A stretch of 39,057 nt of DNA from Apostichopus parvimensis (lineage: Eukaryota; Echinodermata; Holothuroidea; Aspidochirotida; Stichopodidae). Each line of letters begins with the position of its first letter. Position 1 is the first letter of the stretch. Under the pieces are notes generated by a model. The model ran no database searches, was not told the DNA's origin, and was given only the letters and a program-made list of their open reading frames with translations. This document shows, in pieces, positions 9,901 through 18,700 of this stretch. The stretch is from NCBI GenBank assembly GCA_000934455.1, contig KN883994.1, positions 79,520 to 118,576 of the forward strand, read 5' to 3'. The translations under genes were made by a program, and so were the position numbers.

Positions 9901-11140
9901 TCAAATACAATGGTTGTAATCAGAGTGTATCTGGAAAAACGTTTAAAAATGACTGGAACCATCGTGCATACATATTTTCACAGGAAAAAATGTTTTTGTC
10001 GTAAAAATCGTCAACTTTCTCCGTCCGTAGAATTGGACGACCTGATGCTATTGCTCTTGCGCAATGACATTGGACCGCACCATTACAGAATAAAATACAC
10101 GGAGAGAATAATAAAACCAGGCAAAATGATAGTAAGCAAGACTCTGTAAAAATTAATAAAAACATATGTAAATTTCAATGGAAAAACAATAAGAAATATT
10201 CATTATTTTAAAAACATTCAATGATTTGATTGATTTGGAGTTCATTCATCATACTTCTTTGGTGGCACTTTCTTACTACGTCAACCCACCTTAGCGACAC
10301 TGTACACAAAGGTAGTTCCCAAACCCTTACACAAACCCTCCCATATCATAATGGTGCGGTCCAATTCTACGGACGGAGAAAGTTGACGATTTTTACGACA
10401 AAAACATTTTTTCCTGTGAAAATATGTATGCACGATGGTTCCAGTCAGTTTTAAACGTTTTTCCAGATACACTGATTACAACCATTGTATTTGATGGTAT
10501 TTTAAACTTGTTGTCTTGAGTTGTCTTGAGTTGTCGTGAAATGGGCCTGTTGACGCTAATTAGTATGACCGCTTGCCTGTACTGAATATCTTCATCTTAG
10601 TTAGGCCTAGTTGCCTCATGTAATGATAATGGCAGGCTAGATAACGAAGCACGAATTATTGTCCAAGAATAGTTCCAGATATAAAGGCTAATTTCAGGGT
10701 CTAACTTTAGAATCCGTACCATATGAATGGGAAAGCTAACTTCGAATCGGCAGAATAACGTTAGGGGTTAGGAAGTAGGGTTAGGAAGTAGGGGTTAGGG
10801 GTTAGGAATTAGGGTTAGGAATTAGGGTTAGGAAGTAGGGTTAGGGAGTAGGGAATAGGGTTAGGAAGTAGGGGTTAGGAAGTAGGGGTTAGGAAGTAGC
10901 GTCGATTGGTACGGATTCTAAATTAGTACCAATTTCAGCGGTACAACCTTCATTTTTATGGCTAGGCCTAGACCCACCTTGTGTAGGCTTTCCTTCCTGC
11001 GCACGAATTCTGGTCCAATGATCTGAAATATTCATAATGACAAGTGGATGAAGTGCTACACCAACACTGCCATTTGTTCCACTTGAAGCCATCACTGGCG
11101 GAACAGTTTTCTGTTCCGACGTTTCCCCATCAACTTCCAT
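857..11140 (-). CDS. COPS6: COP9 signalosome complex subunit 6 (8 coding exons, complete)
   Basis: The spliced reading frame is 945 nt (314 residues plus stop), built from exons 10978-11140, 9007-9138, 8244-8332, 7477-7539, 5959-6121, 2199-2392, 1282-1350 and 857-928. All junctions keep frame. The protein reads as CSN6 from end to end: [15 protein letters not shown] near residue 29, [26 protein letters not shown] at 110-116, [35 protein letters not shown] and the C-terminal [11 protein letters not shown]. Human CSN6 is 327 residues, so length agrees. CSN6 is the MPN-domain subunit that pairs with CSN5 in the complex that removes NEDD8 from cullins. As known for the family, it is a catalytically dead MPN: GWYTTGG replaces the HSHP metal-binding motif. 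The start ATG at 11140 gives a MEVDGE N-terminus; human CSN6 also has MEVD near its N-terminus. Identification is near certain; transcript ends are not visible. Confidence 0.96.
1282..1350 (-). CDS. COPS6: COPS6 coding exon 7 (GC donor)
   Basis: This 23-codon exon reads [18 protein letters not shown] then DTINQ, matching the CSN6 sequence after FYD. The acceptor is TTTTTAACAG. The donor is CAG|GCAAGT, a GC-type 5' splice site with an otherwise perfect consensus. No GT alternative keeps the following [10 protein letters not shown] frame. Confidence 0.93.
2199..2392 (-). CDS. COPS6: COPS6 coding exon 6
   Basis: Acceptor TGTTACAG; the split codon G|TG gives Val, then [19 protein letters not shown] and the helical C-terminal region, ending FDASFYD at donor GAT|GTGAGT. 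The LINE copy begins about 130 bp upstream of this acceptor, in the preceding intron. Confidence 0.96.
2524..4590 (+). mobile_element. 5'-truncated, inactivated LINE (CR1/Jockey-like reverse transcriptase)
   Basis: A single frame runs from 2524 to the stop at 4223-4225. It opens in the middle of ORF2 ([13 protein letters not shown]); there is no endonuclease and no ORF1. Reverse transcriptase motifs are intact: [27 protein letters not shown] (motif A, about 3104), [10 protein letters not shown] (about 3278), FADD catalytic motif (about 3371) and NKLSLN. The copy is dead: TAA interrupts the frame at 3614-3616; 10-12 residues normally present between the ITID and DHQLSW blocks (the KFLGV-type segment) appear deleted at about 3565; and 66 bp are duplicated in frame at 3791-3922. 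The 3' part runs through a pyrimidine-rich stretch to an AATAAA near 4562. It lies antisense in COPS6 intron 5. Family assignment to the CR1/L2/Jockey group is from motif style only; the 3' limit is approximate. Confidence 0.9.
3791..3922 (+). repeat. 66-bp perfect in-frame tandem duplication inside the LINE
   Basis: 3791-3856 and 3857-3922 are identical 66-bp units (22 codons, [20 protein letters not shown] plus IL). It starts on a codon boundary of the reverse transcriptase frame. Perfect identity suggests a recent event or local assembly duplication. Confidence 0.95.
4594..4665 (-). pseudogene. tRNA-Thr(TGT)-like pseudogene or SINE head
   Basis: Seventy-two nt fold as a tRNA on the minus strand. 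The acceptor stem GGCTGGA pairs with TCTAGCC (one G-T), followed by TA, D-stem GCTC/GAGC, anticodon stem CTGGG/TCCGG and loop CTTGTAA giving anticodon TGT. Box A resembles TAGCTCAGTTAGA, but the D loop lacks the GG pair. The T arm has decayed: its stem GCCGT/CACAT does not pair and the loop is TTCATAT, so box B is poor. It is therefore more likely a pseudogene or transposon-borne copy than a working tRNA. It abuts the LINE 3' end. Confidence 0.7.
4666..5958. other. COPS6 intron 5 remainder
   Basis: Intronic sequence with a G run at about 4710-4724 and a C/T-rich stretch at about 4970-5060. I see no coding exon or recognisable element here. Confidence 0.6.
5959..6121 (-). CDS. COPS6: COPS6 coding exon 5
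   Basis: This exon encodes [20 protein letters not shown], then the [20 protein letters not shown] segment, ending in ENSI plus one base. The acceptor is CCACTCAG, embedded beside a poly-G/C run at 6128-6140. The donor is G|GTAAGC. This is the most conserved CSN6 block. Confidence 0.96.
6651..6864. mobile_element. Short inverted-repeat (MITE-like) element in COPS6 intron 4
   Basis: Left arm 6651-6712 and right arm 6803-6864 are inverted copies with few differences, sharing a core GGCAGGGATCAAAGACAATT on opposite strands, with a central unique loop of about 90 bp. No open frame. No clear target-site duplication was found, and the similarity may extend slightly beyond the stated ends. Likely a non-autonomous DNA transposon. 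Confidence 0.75.
7477..7539 (-). CDS. COPS6: COPS6 coding exon 4 (small, 63 bp)
   Basis: This 21-codon exon reads [18 protein letters not shown] followed by STD, and fills the gap between VHKQ and LPISCYES expected from CSN6 alignments. It has acceptor CTTCTACAG and a strong donor GTAAGTATG, phase 0 at both ends, so skipping it would stay in frame. Confidence 0.92.
8244..8332 (-). CDS. COPS6: COPS6 coding exon 3
   Basis: Acceptor TATTCCAG is followed by [20 protein letters not shown] and ends KVHKQ at donor CAG|GTACAG in phase 0. It contains the GWYTTGG stretch that marks the non-catalytic MPN of CSN6. Confidence 0.95.
9007..9138 (-). CDS. COPS6: COPS6 coding exon 2
   Basis: Acceptor AACTTACAG precedes TTTTGGGTGCACTC; the split codon G|TT gives Val55 and continues as [20 protein letters not shown]. 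The donor is CAGT|GTAAGT, splitting Phe99 between exons. It is the central part of the MPN fold. Confidence 0.95.
9139..9859. other. COPS6 intron 1, proximal part
   Basis: Intronic sequence with no recognisable exon. The open frame at 9548-9817 (minus) shows no family motif. Several AGGCCTA/CCTAGGC-like palindromes occur (about 9565 and 9696). A copy of CTTGCCTGTACTG, like the sequence flanking the element at 9860-10571, occurs near 9667. Confidence 0.5.
9860..10571. mobile_element. 712-bp foldback DNA element with long inverted arms and 8-bp TSD
   Basis: Left arm 9860-10085 and right arm 10348-10571 are near-identical inverted repeats, each over 220 bp, around a 262-bp loop. Both ends share GTACTAATTAGCGTCAACAG-like termini (ATACTAATT on the right). 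The sequence CTTGCCTG directly flanks both sides (9852-9859 and 10572-10579), an 8-bp target duplication. The right arm has an extra stretch of about 35 bp (repeating TTGTCTTGAG), and the left arm an extra stretch of about 37 bp near 10040. The mirrored short open frames on both strands come from these arms and are not genes. No transposase is encoded; superfamily unresolved. Confidence 0.88.
10698..10930. mobile_element. 233-bp short element carrying a telomere-like array, 8-bp TSD
   Basis: The termini are inverted: TTTAGAATCCGTACCA at 10706-10721 is matched exactly by its reverse complement at 10907-10922. The outer ends read GGTCTAAC on the left and, in reverse complement, GGTACTAATT on the right. 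AATTTCAG flanks both sides (10690-10697 and 10931-10938), an 8-bp target duplication. The interior is almost wholly a degenerate TTAGGG-like repeat. Its termini (GGT..ACTAATT) and TSD length match the element at 9860-10571, suggesting one family. It sits 47 bp inside COPS6 intron 1. Confidence 0.8.
10759..10899 (+). repeat. Telomere-like degenerate TTAGGG array
   Basis: About 140 bp of GTTAGG alternating with AAGTAGGG or AATTAGGG, with units of about 13-14 bp. It resembles TTAGGG but is not a pure telomeric run. It forms the core of the short element at 10698-10930. Confidence 0.85.
10978..11140 (-). CDS. COPS6: COPS6 coding exon 1
   Basis: This exon encodes residues 1-54 plus the first base of codon 55. 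It starts at the ATG at 11140 and covers the start of the MPN domain ([19 protein letters not shown]). The donor is CACAAG|GTGGGT. The donor side lies only 47 bp from the short transposon at 10698-10930. Confidence 0.95.
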
Positions 11141-12221
11141 ATTCTTAGACTAAGTTTAACGTAGAGTAAAGAAGGACGTGAAATGTACCGAGGTTGATTT
11201 ACCAATATCAGAACCGAATCAAGCCTTTCTAAGGATTACACTAGTAGTATACAGTTCAGTAACATTACAACGTACTAACATGTGTACCAAACTTAACACT
11301 AGGACATATTAGACTATGGTATGTGCTGGATATCGAAACCGATTTGCAGCAAGTCTGTTTATCACGTGACCGTTTCCATGTCCTCGTTTGTAAACAAAAT
11401 GCATGATTAAAATTGTTGAACACTTAGACCTGTAACGTTTCGTATCATTTTTCTAATATTTGTGTATAACTTACGCAGAAATAATTAGGGCTATAATAGA
11501 TAATTCTTTGCGATTGGATCACAATGAAGTCTTTACTACGTATTCAACTGGAACAATGAAAACAGGCAATTTGAGTTCAACTGTAACCTTGTTACATGTT
11601 ACTTGTTAGTAACTAACAAGTAGCATTGCGATAAGTTGTAACGATAGAGACAATCCTATCACATATCGAGATCAGCAATATGCAGGTAACGATAGGATAG
11701 GGGATTAGGCAAAGCCCTTTGCCTTTTAATGCCTAGCCTAGGGCGTATCTTGGCTCCAACATTAACTATAAGATTCCTGATAAATGTCCTGTTTGTTTCT
11801 TTGTGTAGCTTATGAAGTTATGGTAACTTAGTTAGACCTAGGCCAATGAGACATATTTTGGAAAGCCGATTAATTTCCATTCAGATATGAAACAGTCGCA
11901 AACTATTCTATGTTCCAAAATTTTGGCATCAAAGTAAAAATCTCATCAAAAATTTGGACTAGATGCTTAACTTGTGTCATAATGTAAATACTACACTGCT
12001 AATTCATATAAGACCAGTAATGTAAATATTAAATCTTACCTGTAGGTTTTGTATGTAGAAAATTGAGAAAACTTACCTTGTTAATCTGCCAGGAAATTTA
12101 ATATAGGCCTAACTGCTACCTATACTCCCACGTTTCAAGCCATCTTGCAACATCGCAATTGTTATCTATTGTCACTTGCTTTATCAGATATCACCGAGTT
12201 AGACAAACAATAAATAGAAAA
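11141..12221. promoter_or_regulatory. Probable shared promoter between COPS6 and the ERICH6-like gene
   Basis: The two start codons face away from each other over 1,081 bp. The stretch must hold both 5' UTRs and, unless a start lies farther out, both promoters. Visible motifs include ATCACGTGAC at 11361-11370 (E-box/USF type), GTTTCCAT at 11372-11379 (RFX-like half site) and a forkhead site GTAAACA at 11390-11396. There is also an 11-bp-arm palindrome at 11600-11622 and several AGGCCTA/CCTAGG palindromes. Function is inferred from position and motifs. Confidence 0.55.
11600..11622. repeat. Perfect palindrome, 11-bp arms with 1-nt spacer
   Basis: TACTTGTTAGT, A, ACTAACAAGTA. It lies in the intergenic promoter stretch and could be a dimeric factor site or small hairpin; chance cannot be excluded. 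Confidence 0.7.
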
Positions 12222-12723
12222 ATGGAAGAAGATGATCAAATACAAGATAAACAGACATTGCATGAGGATCTACAAGACGATGCACAATCTGACATTACAT
12301 CAGTGACACAGCAGAACGACGTACCTTCACGACCAACTGTCAGGAGGTCAAGTTCTAATTTAACCATCGAAAATCTTCGTCGTCATGAGGAAGCCATCAT
12401 TAGAGAAGAGAAAGAACAGTCTCTGAAAGGCAGTTCACAGTCGGGCAGAGGGACACCTTTGGATGCATTAAGGACTGGTAGCCCTCTAGTACCTGTACAA
12501 GCTCAAAGTAGACAAAGTTCTGCTGGGCAAAAGTCTTTAAAGGATGATGTTGAAACACCACTAACACCTGGAGAATCCCTCAGGACTGGAAGTGGTAGAC
12601 CTCTCCCTCCAATTGGTGTCGAAAGATCAGAAGATGAAAATGCAGTGGAAGAAAAAGATGATAATTTTCTGAGAGAAGACTCCATAGCTGGAGAGGATTC
12701 AAGTGCACTTAAAATGAAATCAA
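12222..12723 (+). CDS. ERICH6: ERICH6-like coding exon 1
   Basis: Residues 1-167, beginning MEEDDQIQDK; hydrophilic, Ser/Thr/Glu-rich, with repeated RTGS-like motifs (ALRTGSPLVP, SLRTGSGRPL). The donor is AAATCAA|GTGAGT; reading on gives a stop within 12 nt. A 5' UTR intron could end at the TTTATCAG just upstream (12188). Confidence 0.85.
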
Positions 12724-15700
12724 GTGAGTCTCATTGAAAAAAAGCAATGAAAGTAGCATCTACAAAAAGAGCTTTTGATGTAAATCATTATCAGATAAAT
12801 CTGCAATCAAACAATGGTAGTTCTTTTCAACTTTTTCATGATAAAACACACACAAACTAGTTTGTGCATTTTTATAATGGAACGCATGAATGTAACTTAT
12901 AGCAGATACTCTGCTACCTTCAGAAATTCTGAAATGTTTCTGAATTTTTTAACCAAAAGAAAATTTATTTAGAAATGCTGTCATGACGATTTTAGAATTA
13001 TTTGCTTTGCTTTTATTCCGTCAGGTCACCCATCGATATTACAACGTCCATTTAGACGAGAATCAAACACCACAGAGGAAGTAGATAGGGAAACGCTTCT
13101 ATCGGCTAAGTCAGTTAAATCTGCGACGTCCAGATCGGAGAGATCGGTCTCTTTTAAGGATTATCCAGATAGGTAAGGACTATCATCGTGACATTAGTAG
13201 AGATTAGCTCTGTAATGATAAATAAGGAGCATTATTGTAATTTTTAGGTAAGGAAGATCATATACGTTATGTTAGGTAAGTGGTATATGGTGACATTGTA
13301 ATATTAGACAGTATCATTTACAATAGAGTATATAAGTCAAGAGGGATAATTGGACTATATCAAAATAATATATTTGCAAAGTTAAGGAATATTGTTTTTG
13401 ATTAAGTTTTACGATCATCTCTCAATTTTGTTAATACCTACCACTTCTATTCCCCCTGTGCGAATAATGTTGCTCCCTTGAAAATATTCAATCCTGTGCT
13501 GAGAGAGTATCGACAGCTCAAGTTTAACATGTAATTCTATCATAGGGGAGGTTCAGCTAAACCTTTACAGCAGTCAATTCGGCTGGCCGAATCGCCAGCT
13601 GTAAGAGAAGTCCACCGCCAACTTGTGCACGGACAGGAGAAAGTGAGTGTTTCCATAGCAACTGAGACAGAATGGAGCTGGTTGGAAAGTTTGAAGCTAG
13701 CAGGTCTAGAAGATGGTGAGTTGACTTTGTGATAAGAATATTCAAAGGAGCAAATTGAAGAAATCTTTGGTAGTCCCAAGTAATGCAAATATGTCTTTGT
13801 ACATCCTTTGGTACAAACATGATATCATCTGTGGGGGAGGGGAGTGAATAATGCATTGCTTAAGGTAATTGGGTAGGTATTGGAGTGTGCACCTGAAACA
13901 TGTAAACTGCAAGAGTGGTGTAACAAGTCAGAACCTAGATTATAGACTAAAATAAACAAACACTGTCTTGTCAAAGTTCTTAAACTTTTAACATGGTCTC
14001 TCGAACATTCGCTTTTGAGTATAAATATCAATACAACACATGACCCTCTATGATGTAAGTGCCTCAATCCATGCAATAATTTGACATACATCATAGCAGG
14101 GATGAGCGGACAGAATTGGTTTTGTTATGTTGCTAAGGACATCCATTGTAACGACTCATATGTTGACACTTTTGCACCATTTTACGACTAAACACAGGTA
14201 CTCAATTACCACCGTCCAGTGCAGGCAGTTTATCACAGAGAAGAAAAAAATCACTCTCAACACCAAGCCATGACTCTAACTTCTCTGATATGAATGAAGG
14301 AGATGAGGAAGAAGATAAAGAAACAGCAGGAGATTCCGAAGATGAAGATGATAAGGAGGAAGTTAAAAGAAGGGTGCCACCTCTGCAAATAGATGCTGAT
14401 TCTGAAGTAAAATTTTGCCTTTTTTTTAAAAACTTGTTATCTATAACTTAAATAGACATTTGTCATTTGCTTCCCGGTAGTTACACGGCCTCCATATTTT
14501 TCTACCACCAAAGTGTCTAATGGAGAGTGAATATAAATTTTGAGTACTCCATGCTTCTATAGCCTATGGCAATGGAGAGTTTCTTTCCTCCAAACATCTA
14601 AAGATGTGGTGTTTGCACAAAAGTTGGACAAGGCATGTGATTTGTTGCAAGTTGCTGGTTCATAACTATATCATGTGGAAGTGTGATACTCTTTGAGAAT
14701 TTTAAAAGAGGATATCGGGTTGGAATGAAAATGGTGCAGAAGCGTCACTCGATACTCCATGTTGTTTTGTGTGAATTATTAAAACATGTTTGAAGTGTAG
14801 TATTCGGTGAATAAATAGAACCGTGAAGCATCAACAAGTATTTATCAATCCCTGTTTACTCCTTTTGATGCAAGTTTGATTTATTTCAAGCAATACAAAA
14901 TGAAAAGAACATAAGTAAGGTGATACAGAGCAGAGATCCCCGTCTGAGAGGAATGCAAAACTTTTGAATCGTTTTCTCCGGTAGGGACATAGTAAATTAC
15001 CTTTTTGATGAGCGTAGGTCTTCATCGCCTCATCTTTACGATGATATGCATTATGGTGGATAATTGTGCTACGTACTCATCGCAAGTCATCAAACTTATC
15101 TTATTTTATTTCATTCATTGACATTGTTCTAGGAGTCTGACACAGAGGCAGCCGACAAAGACAACTTAATTCCAAGTATAGGCCCTCCTCGCATCATCCA
15201 GTATCAGAGAGAAATGGAACGGCCGTATCCGAATCAGGACTTGATGCCTGTGACCGAAGACGAGGATGACCTCGGCCCCATCCAGGGCGTCAGCGACGTC
15301 AGTCTGCCTCTCTCAGAGATACGAGAGGAGAGTGCTGTCTGTGAATTCTGCCATGGAGAAATCAAACAGTTCCCTACTCCTGAGATGAGGGATAATTTTA
15401 CCAGCGAAGAGGTTAGTCTGGGTTTTTCCATCTGTCGTTTGGTCCCCACCTCTCTCTCTTGATTTGCTTTGTGGAGACAAAGATGGTTGCATAAATGTGA
15501 CGTGAGAATTACATTTCGGTGTTATCAGCCAGTGTGATATTTAAAAAATGTCTTTATGGTTATATTTATTATACCAACATAAAAAAATATCTTCCAAAGC
15601 ATCAAAACAAATCTAGCTGGTTTCACTTGTGGAGTTTTGTTTAAAATGTTGGTCTTGGATGTTATACTCACAAGACATGCTGCATGAAAGGCTCCATGCC

Positions 15701-18700
15701 CTGCCACTAGCCCCCCCCCCTCCCCATCCCCATTACCATCTCATCCATAATGGGAAAAAGTGTCTTATAAATAAATATTTAAGACTTGAACAGTCCAGTC
15801 ATTATGTACACGATAGGCAGCATTGTTCATCTGATGGAAGAAGTGGTTTTGGTTGTCATAGTTATGTTAAGAAATATTTGTTCAGTTTGGTAAAGTGGCA
15901 AACAATCTCAGACATCTGGCTTGTAGTCAGATCTTTCGTCACCATTGAGAGAATCGCAGCATTGATAATTCATGATAATGATAATAATAATCATGATAAT
16001 GATAATTCAAACTACTTGTCTTTCTTCTTTCATTTTCACGTTTGTGCAGCTGTACTGCTGTCCAGATTATCACAAGTTTGTGGAGTTTGCCATCACAAAC
16101 ACTCCTCTATCCGCCCAGCCCAGCGACGAGCTGATAGACATCACCCCCCACGCACCCTACGGCAGCAAGCAGGCACGGAGAGCCGCAAAAGAGAGGGCCG
16201 CCGCGAGGCTGAGGGAACGAGAGATTGCGAGACAACGGGCTGCAGGAGCGAATCAGGCCAATTTCTATGCATGTGAGTAGAAATGATAATTTTATGAATT
16301 TATGTATTTATACAATAGATCAGAGATGGCTTTTGTCAAAAATTATGTATAATTTTATTCAATACATGTCTAGCTGTGGTATACTGTGAAGTTAGTAAAC
16401 AGCTGTATAGGCTGTGTGTATATGAGTGACTGTGAACGATTTATATTACACTAAATATACATGTCTTATCGTATGTAATTGTAGTAAGGATAAATAAAGA
16501 CCTTTAGTACTGTAGTAAGAAAATTTGAAGAAATATATATTTAGAGCAAAGCACTTTTAGTTAAGATGGAATTGGAGCCAGTGAAGTTAAGTTTAATATA
16601 TAGCTCCTATAAGCTCTGTAGAACTATTCTGTCAAAAATTGGGGTTGTTCCTGTTATGGTATATATCGTACGCTCATTTTATGTATAATAAGTGAAATTT
16701 TCTATTTAAGTTTTTATGTAACAGTACTAGTTTTGATTCGGTGTACCCATTAAGACAATTACCTGTTTTATTTTTCAGTGCTCATTACTAATACTTATGT
16801 GTCAGTGTTTAATGTCATACCAGATATTGCTACCAAATATGCTAGAAAAAATAAAATAATGGTCACATATGCTTTCAAGTTCAATAAAGATATTTCTTAC
16901 ACTGAGACATTAAGTTGTCTGATTTAACAATCCTCATCAATGTTTGGGAAGAATTTGAGGAATCAGAACCAAAGTATATGAAAACATTAAAACAATTTTT
17001 TTAGTATGCTCACCTTTTGGCTCAATACCGACCTCTGAGCCTAGCATGTGACGACACTTTTACAACTTGCGTAAAGTCAACAACATTTGTAAGGTTTCTT
17101 TCATATATTTCACTGTTTGATATTGAGTAATGTCTTTCATGACATTTGGCTTAATTTAACATTTTTCATAGAAAATAATGTAAATTGAATGAATAATTTT
17201 GTTTGAAATTTTGCCTGATCTAACTTTTCTCAATGTCTTTTGTTTACCCTTTCTCTTTTGCATGCTTTGCTTCTTCAACCTCGCTTATCCTACAATGTTC
17301 CTTCTGTACGTATGGCACCTCTCTTTATCCTTACCCCTTTTGTTTTCTACAGTGCAAGGTAAGTGTCATCCCTCTTTTAACTTTTTCTTTTCTCACAAAG
17401 TGTAATTATATCTTGAAACATTTAAGTGTTTGGAGATAAATATGAGAATTATGAAGTAATCTGGAAGTACCTCAATTAAATTTCAGAAATTGTAAGAATT
17501 TCTTTGTATATATATGTAATGCTTCATCAGCTGTGCCCTGCAAAATGCCACTTGTCCAATGTGACATGTATGAGTTATTAATGCTTTACTTTTAATTATT
17601 ATCCTACCATATTTGGGAATGAGACACATTTTTGCAGATTTATTGGTCAATAATTTCAAATTTGCCTTGGCATGGACAGGCCTTAGTTTACTTTCAAAAA
17701 TGTACTAATCTGTAGTTTCATTTAATTTTTTTTTAAATGGTGAGTGCTATAAGTAATAATTCGTGTAGATGTCAAAAGTATCATATTAATCTTTTATCTT
17801 TTCTGTTCACAGTTGCCCGTCAGATGAAAACTATCAACTATACCCTCTCCTCTCAGAAGTGTTTAGATGAGGGATGGACCCTACGACCAGAAACTCCTGA
17901 TAACTCATCGCCCCCACCATTAGCCTATGAGCCGGTCAGATCAACGACCCCACCCTTAAAGCAGACGGTGAGTTTTTTTAAAAATTTCTTCCTATTTTAC
18001 TCCTCTCATCTAAACCTCTTTATCTTTCATGTACCTGCTGCAGGAGAACAAGGGTGTAAGTCTACTGCATCTAAAAGCTGCAATTTGCATCATCATTGCA
18101 ACAACCTGTTATTTCCATACACCTTCTTTAATAGAAAATACAATTAATTCCTCTTAATATTGAGAAAAACACAGATAACCTGGACAGGGAATGTAACCTG
18201 GAGAGGGAATGTTAACACTTTGTCTTGTATATGCCATGTCTTGTGTATATTATAAACTTCTGGATAATCATAACAATAAATAATAACAACAACAACAACA
18301 ATAGCGCTAAATACAACTCTGTAAGAGCAACGATCTAAAGCTTTACAAAAACTGTTACAATTACACGATTACATATAAGAATAAAAAAACATCTTTAATT
18401 TGTTCTTCAAGCTATTGTTGCATTGTTTCGTTAGTTGCATTTTGCATATATGATATCTCCATGAATTAACTGCCTGTGTACTGTAGCCGTATTCCTCAAC
18501 GCAACAACGTTTTACAAATGGGTCGTCTATTTTTTGTTTTGTTTTACAGCTAAAAGGAGCTGGACCTAACGAGACTCCCATCATAGAACGATTTTATCCA
18601 GGTGGAGAGAGGTTCATGGTTATGTTCGAGGATGGATCAGGGACTGTCTTGTATCCTTTTCAGCACTGTTAACCCTGGTAGTGGGACATGTTTAATGTGT

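Noticed and set aside
9847..10472. Mirrored open frames on both strands sharing VYLEKRLK and [16 protein letters not shown]
   Set aside because: They are the two arms of the inverted repeat at 9860-10571 read in opposite directions, not genes.
12159..12221. Upstream in-frame extension of the ERICH6 frame
   Set aside because: It begins with TTG and has no ATG; the first ATG in a good context is at 12222.
15629..16276. 215-residue plus-strand open frame overlapping ERICH6 exon 6
   Set aside because: It reads the conserved exon in the wrong frame and its upstream part is intron with simple repeats.
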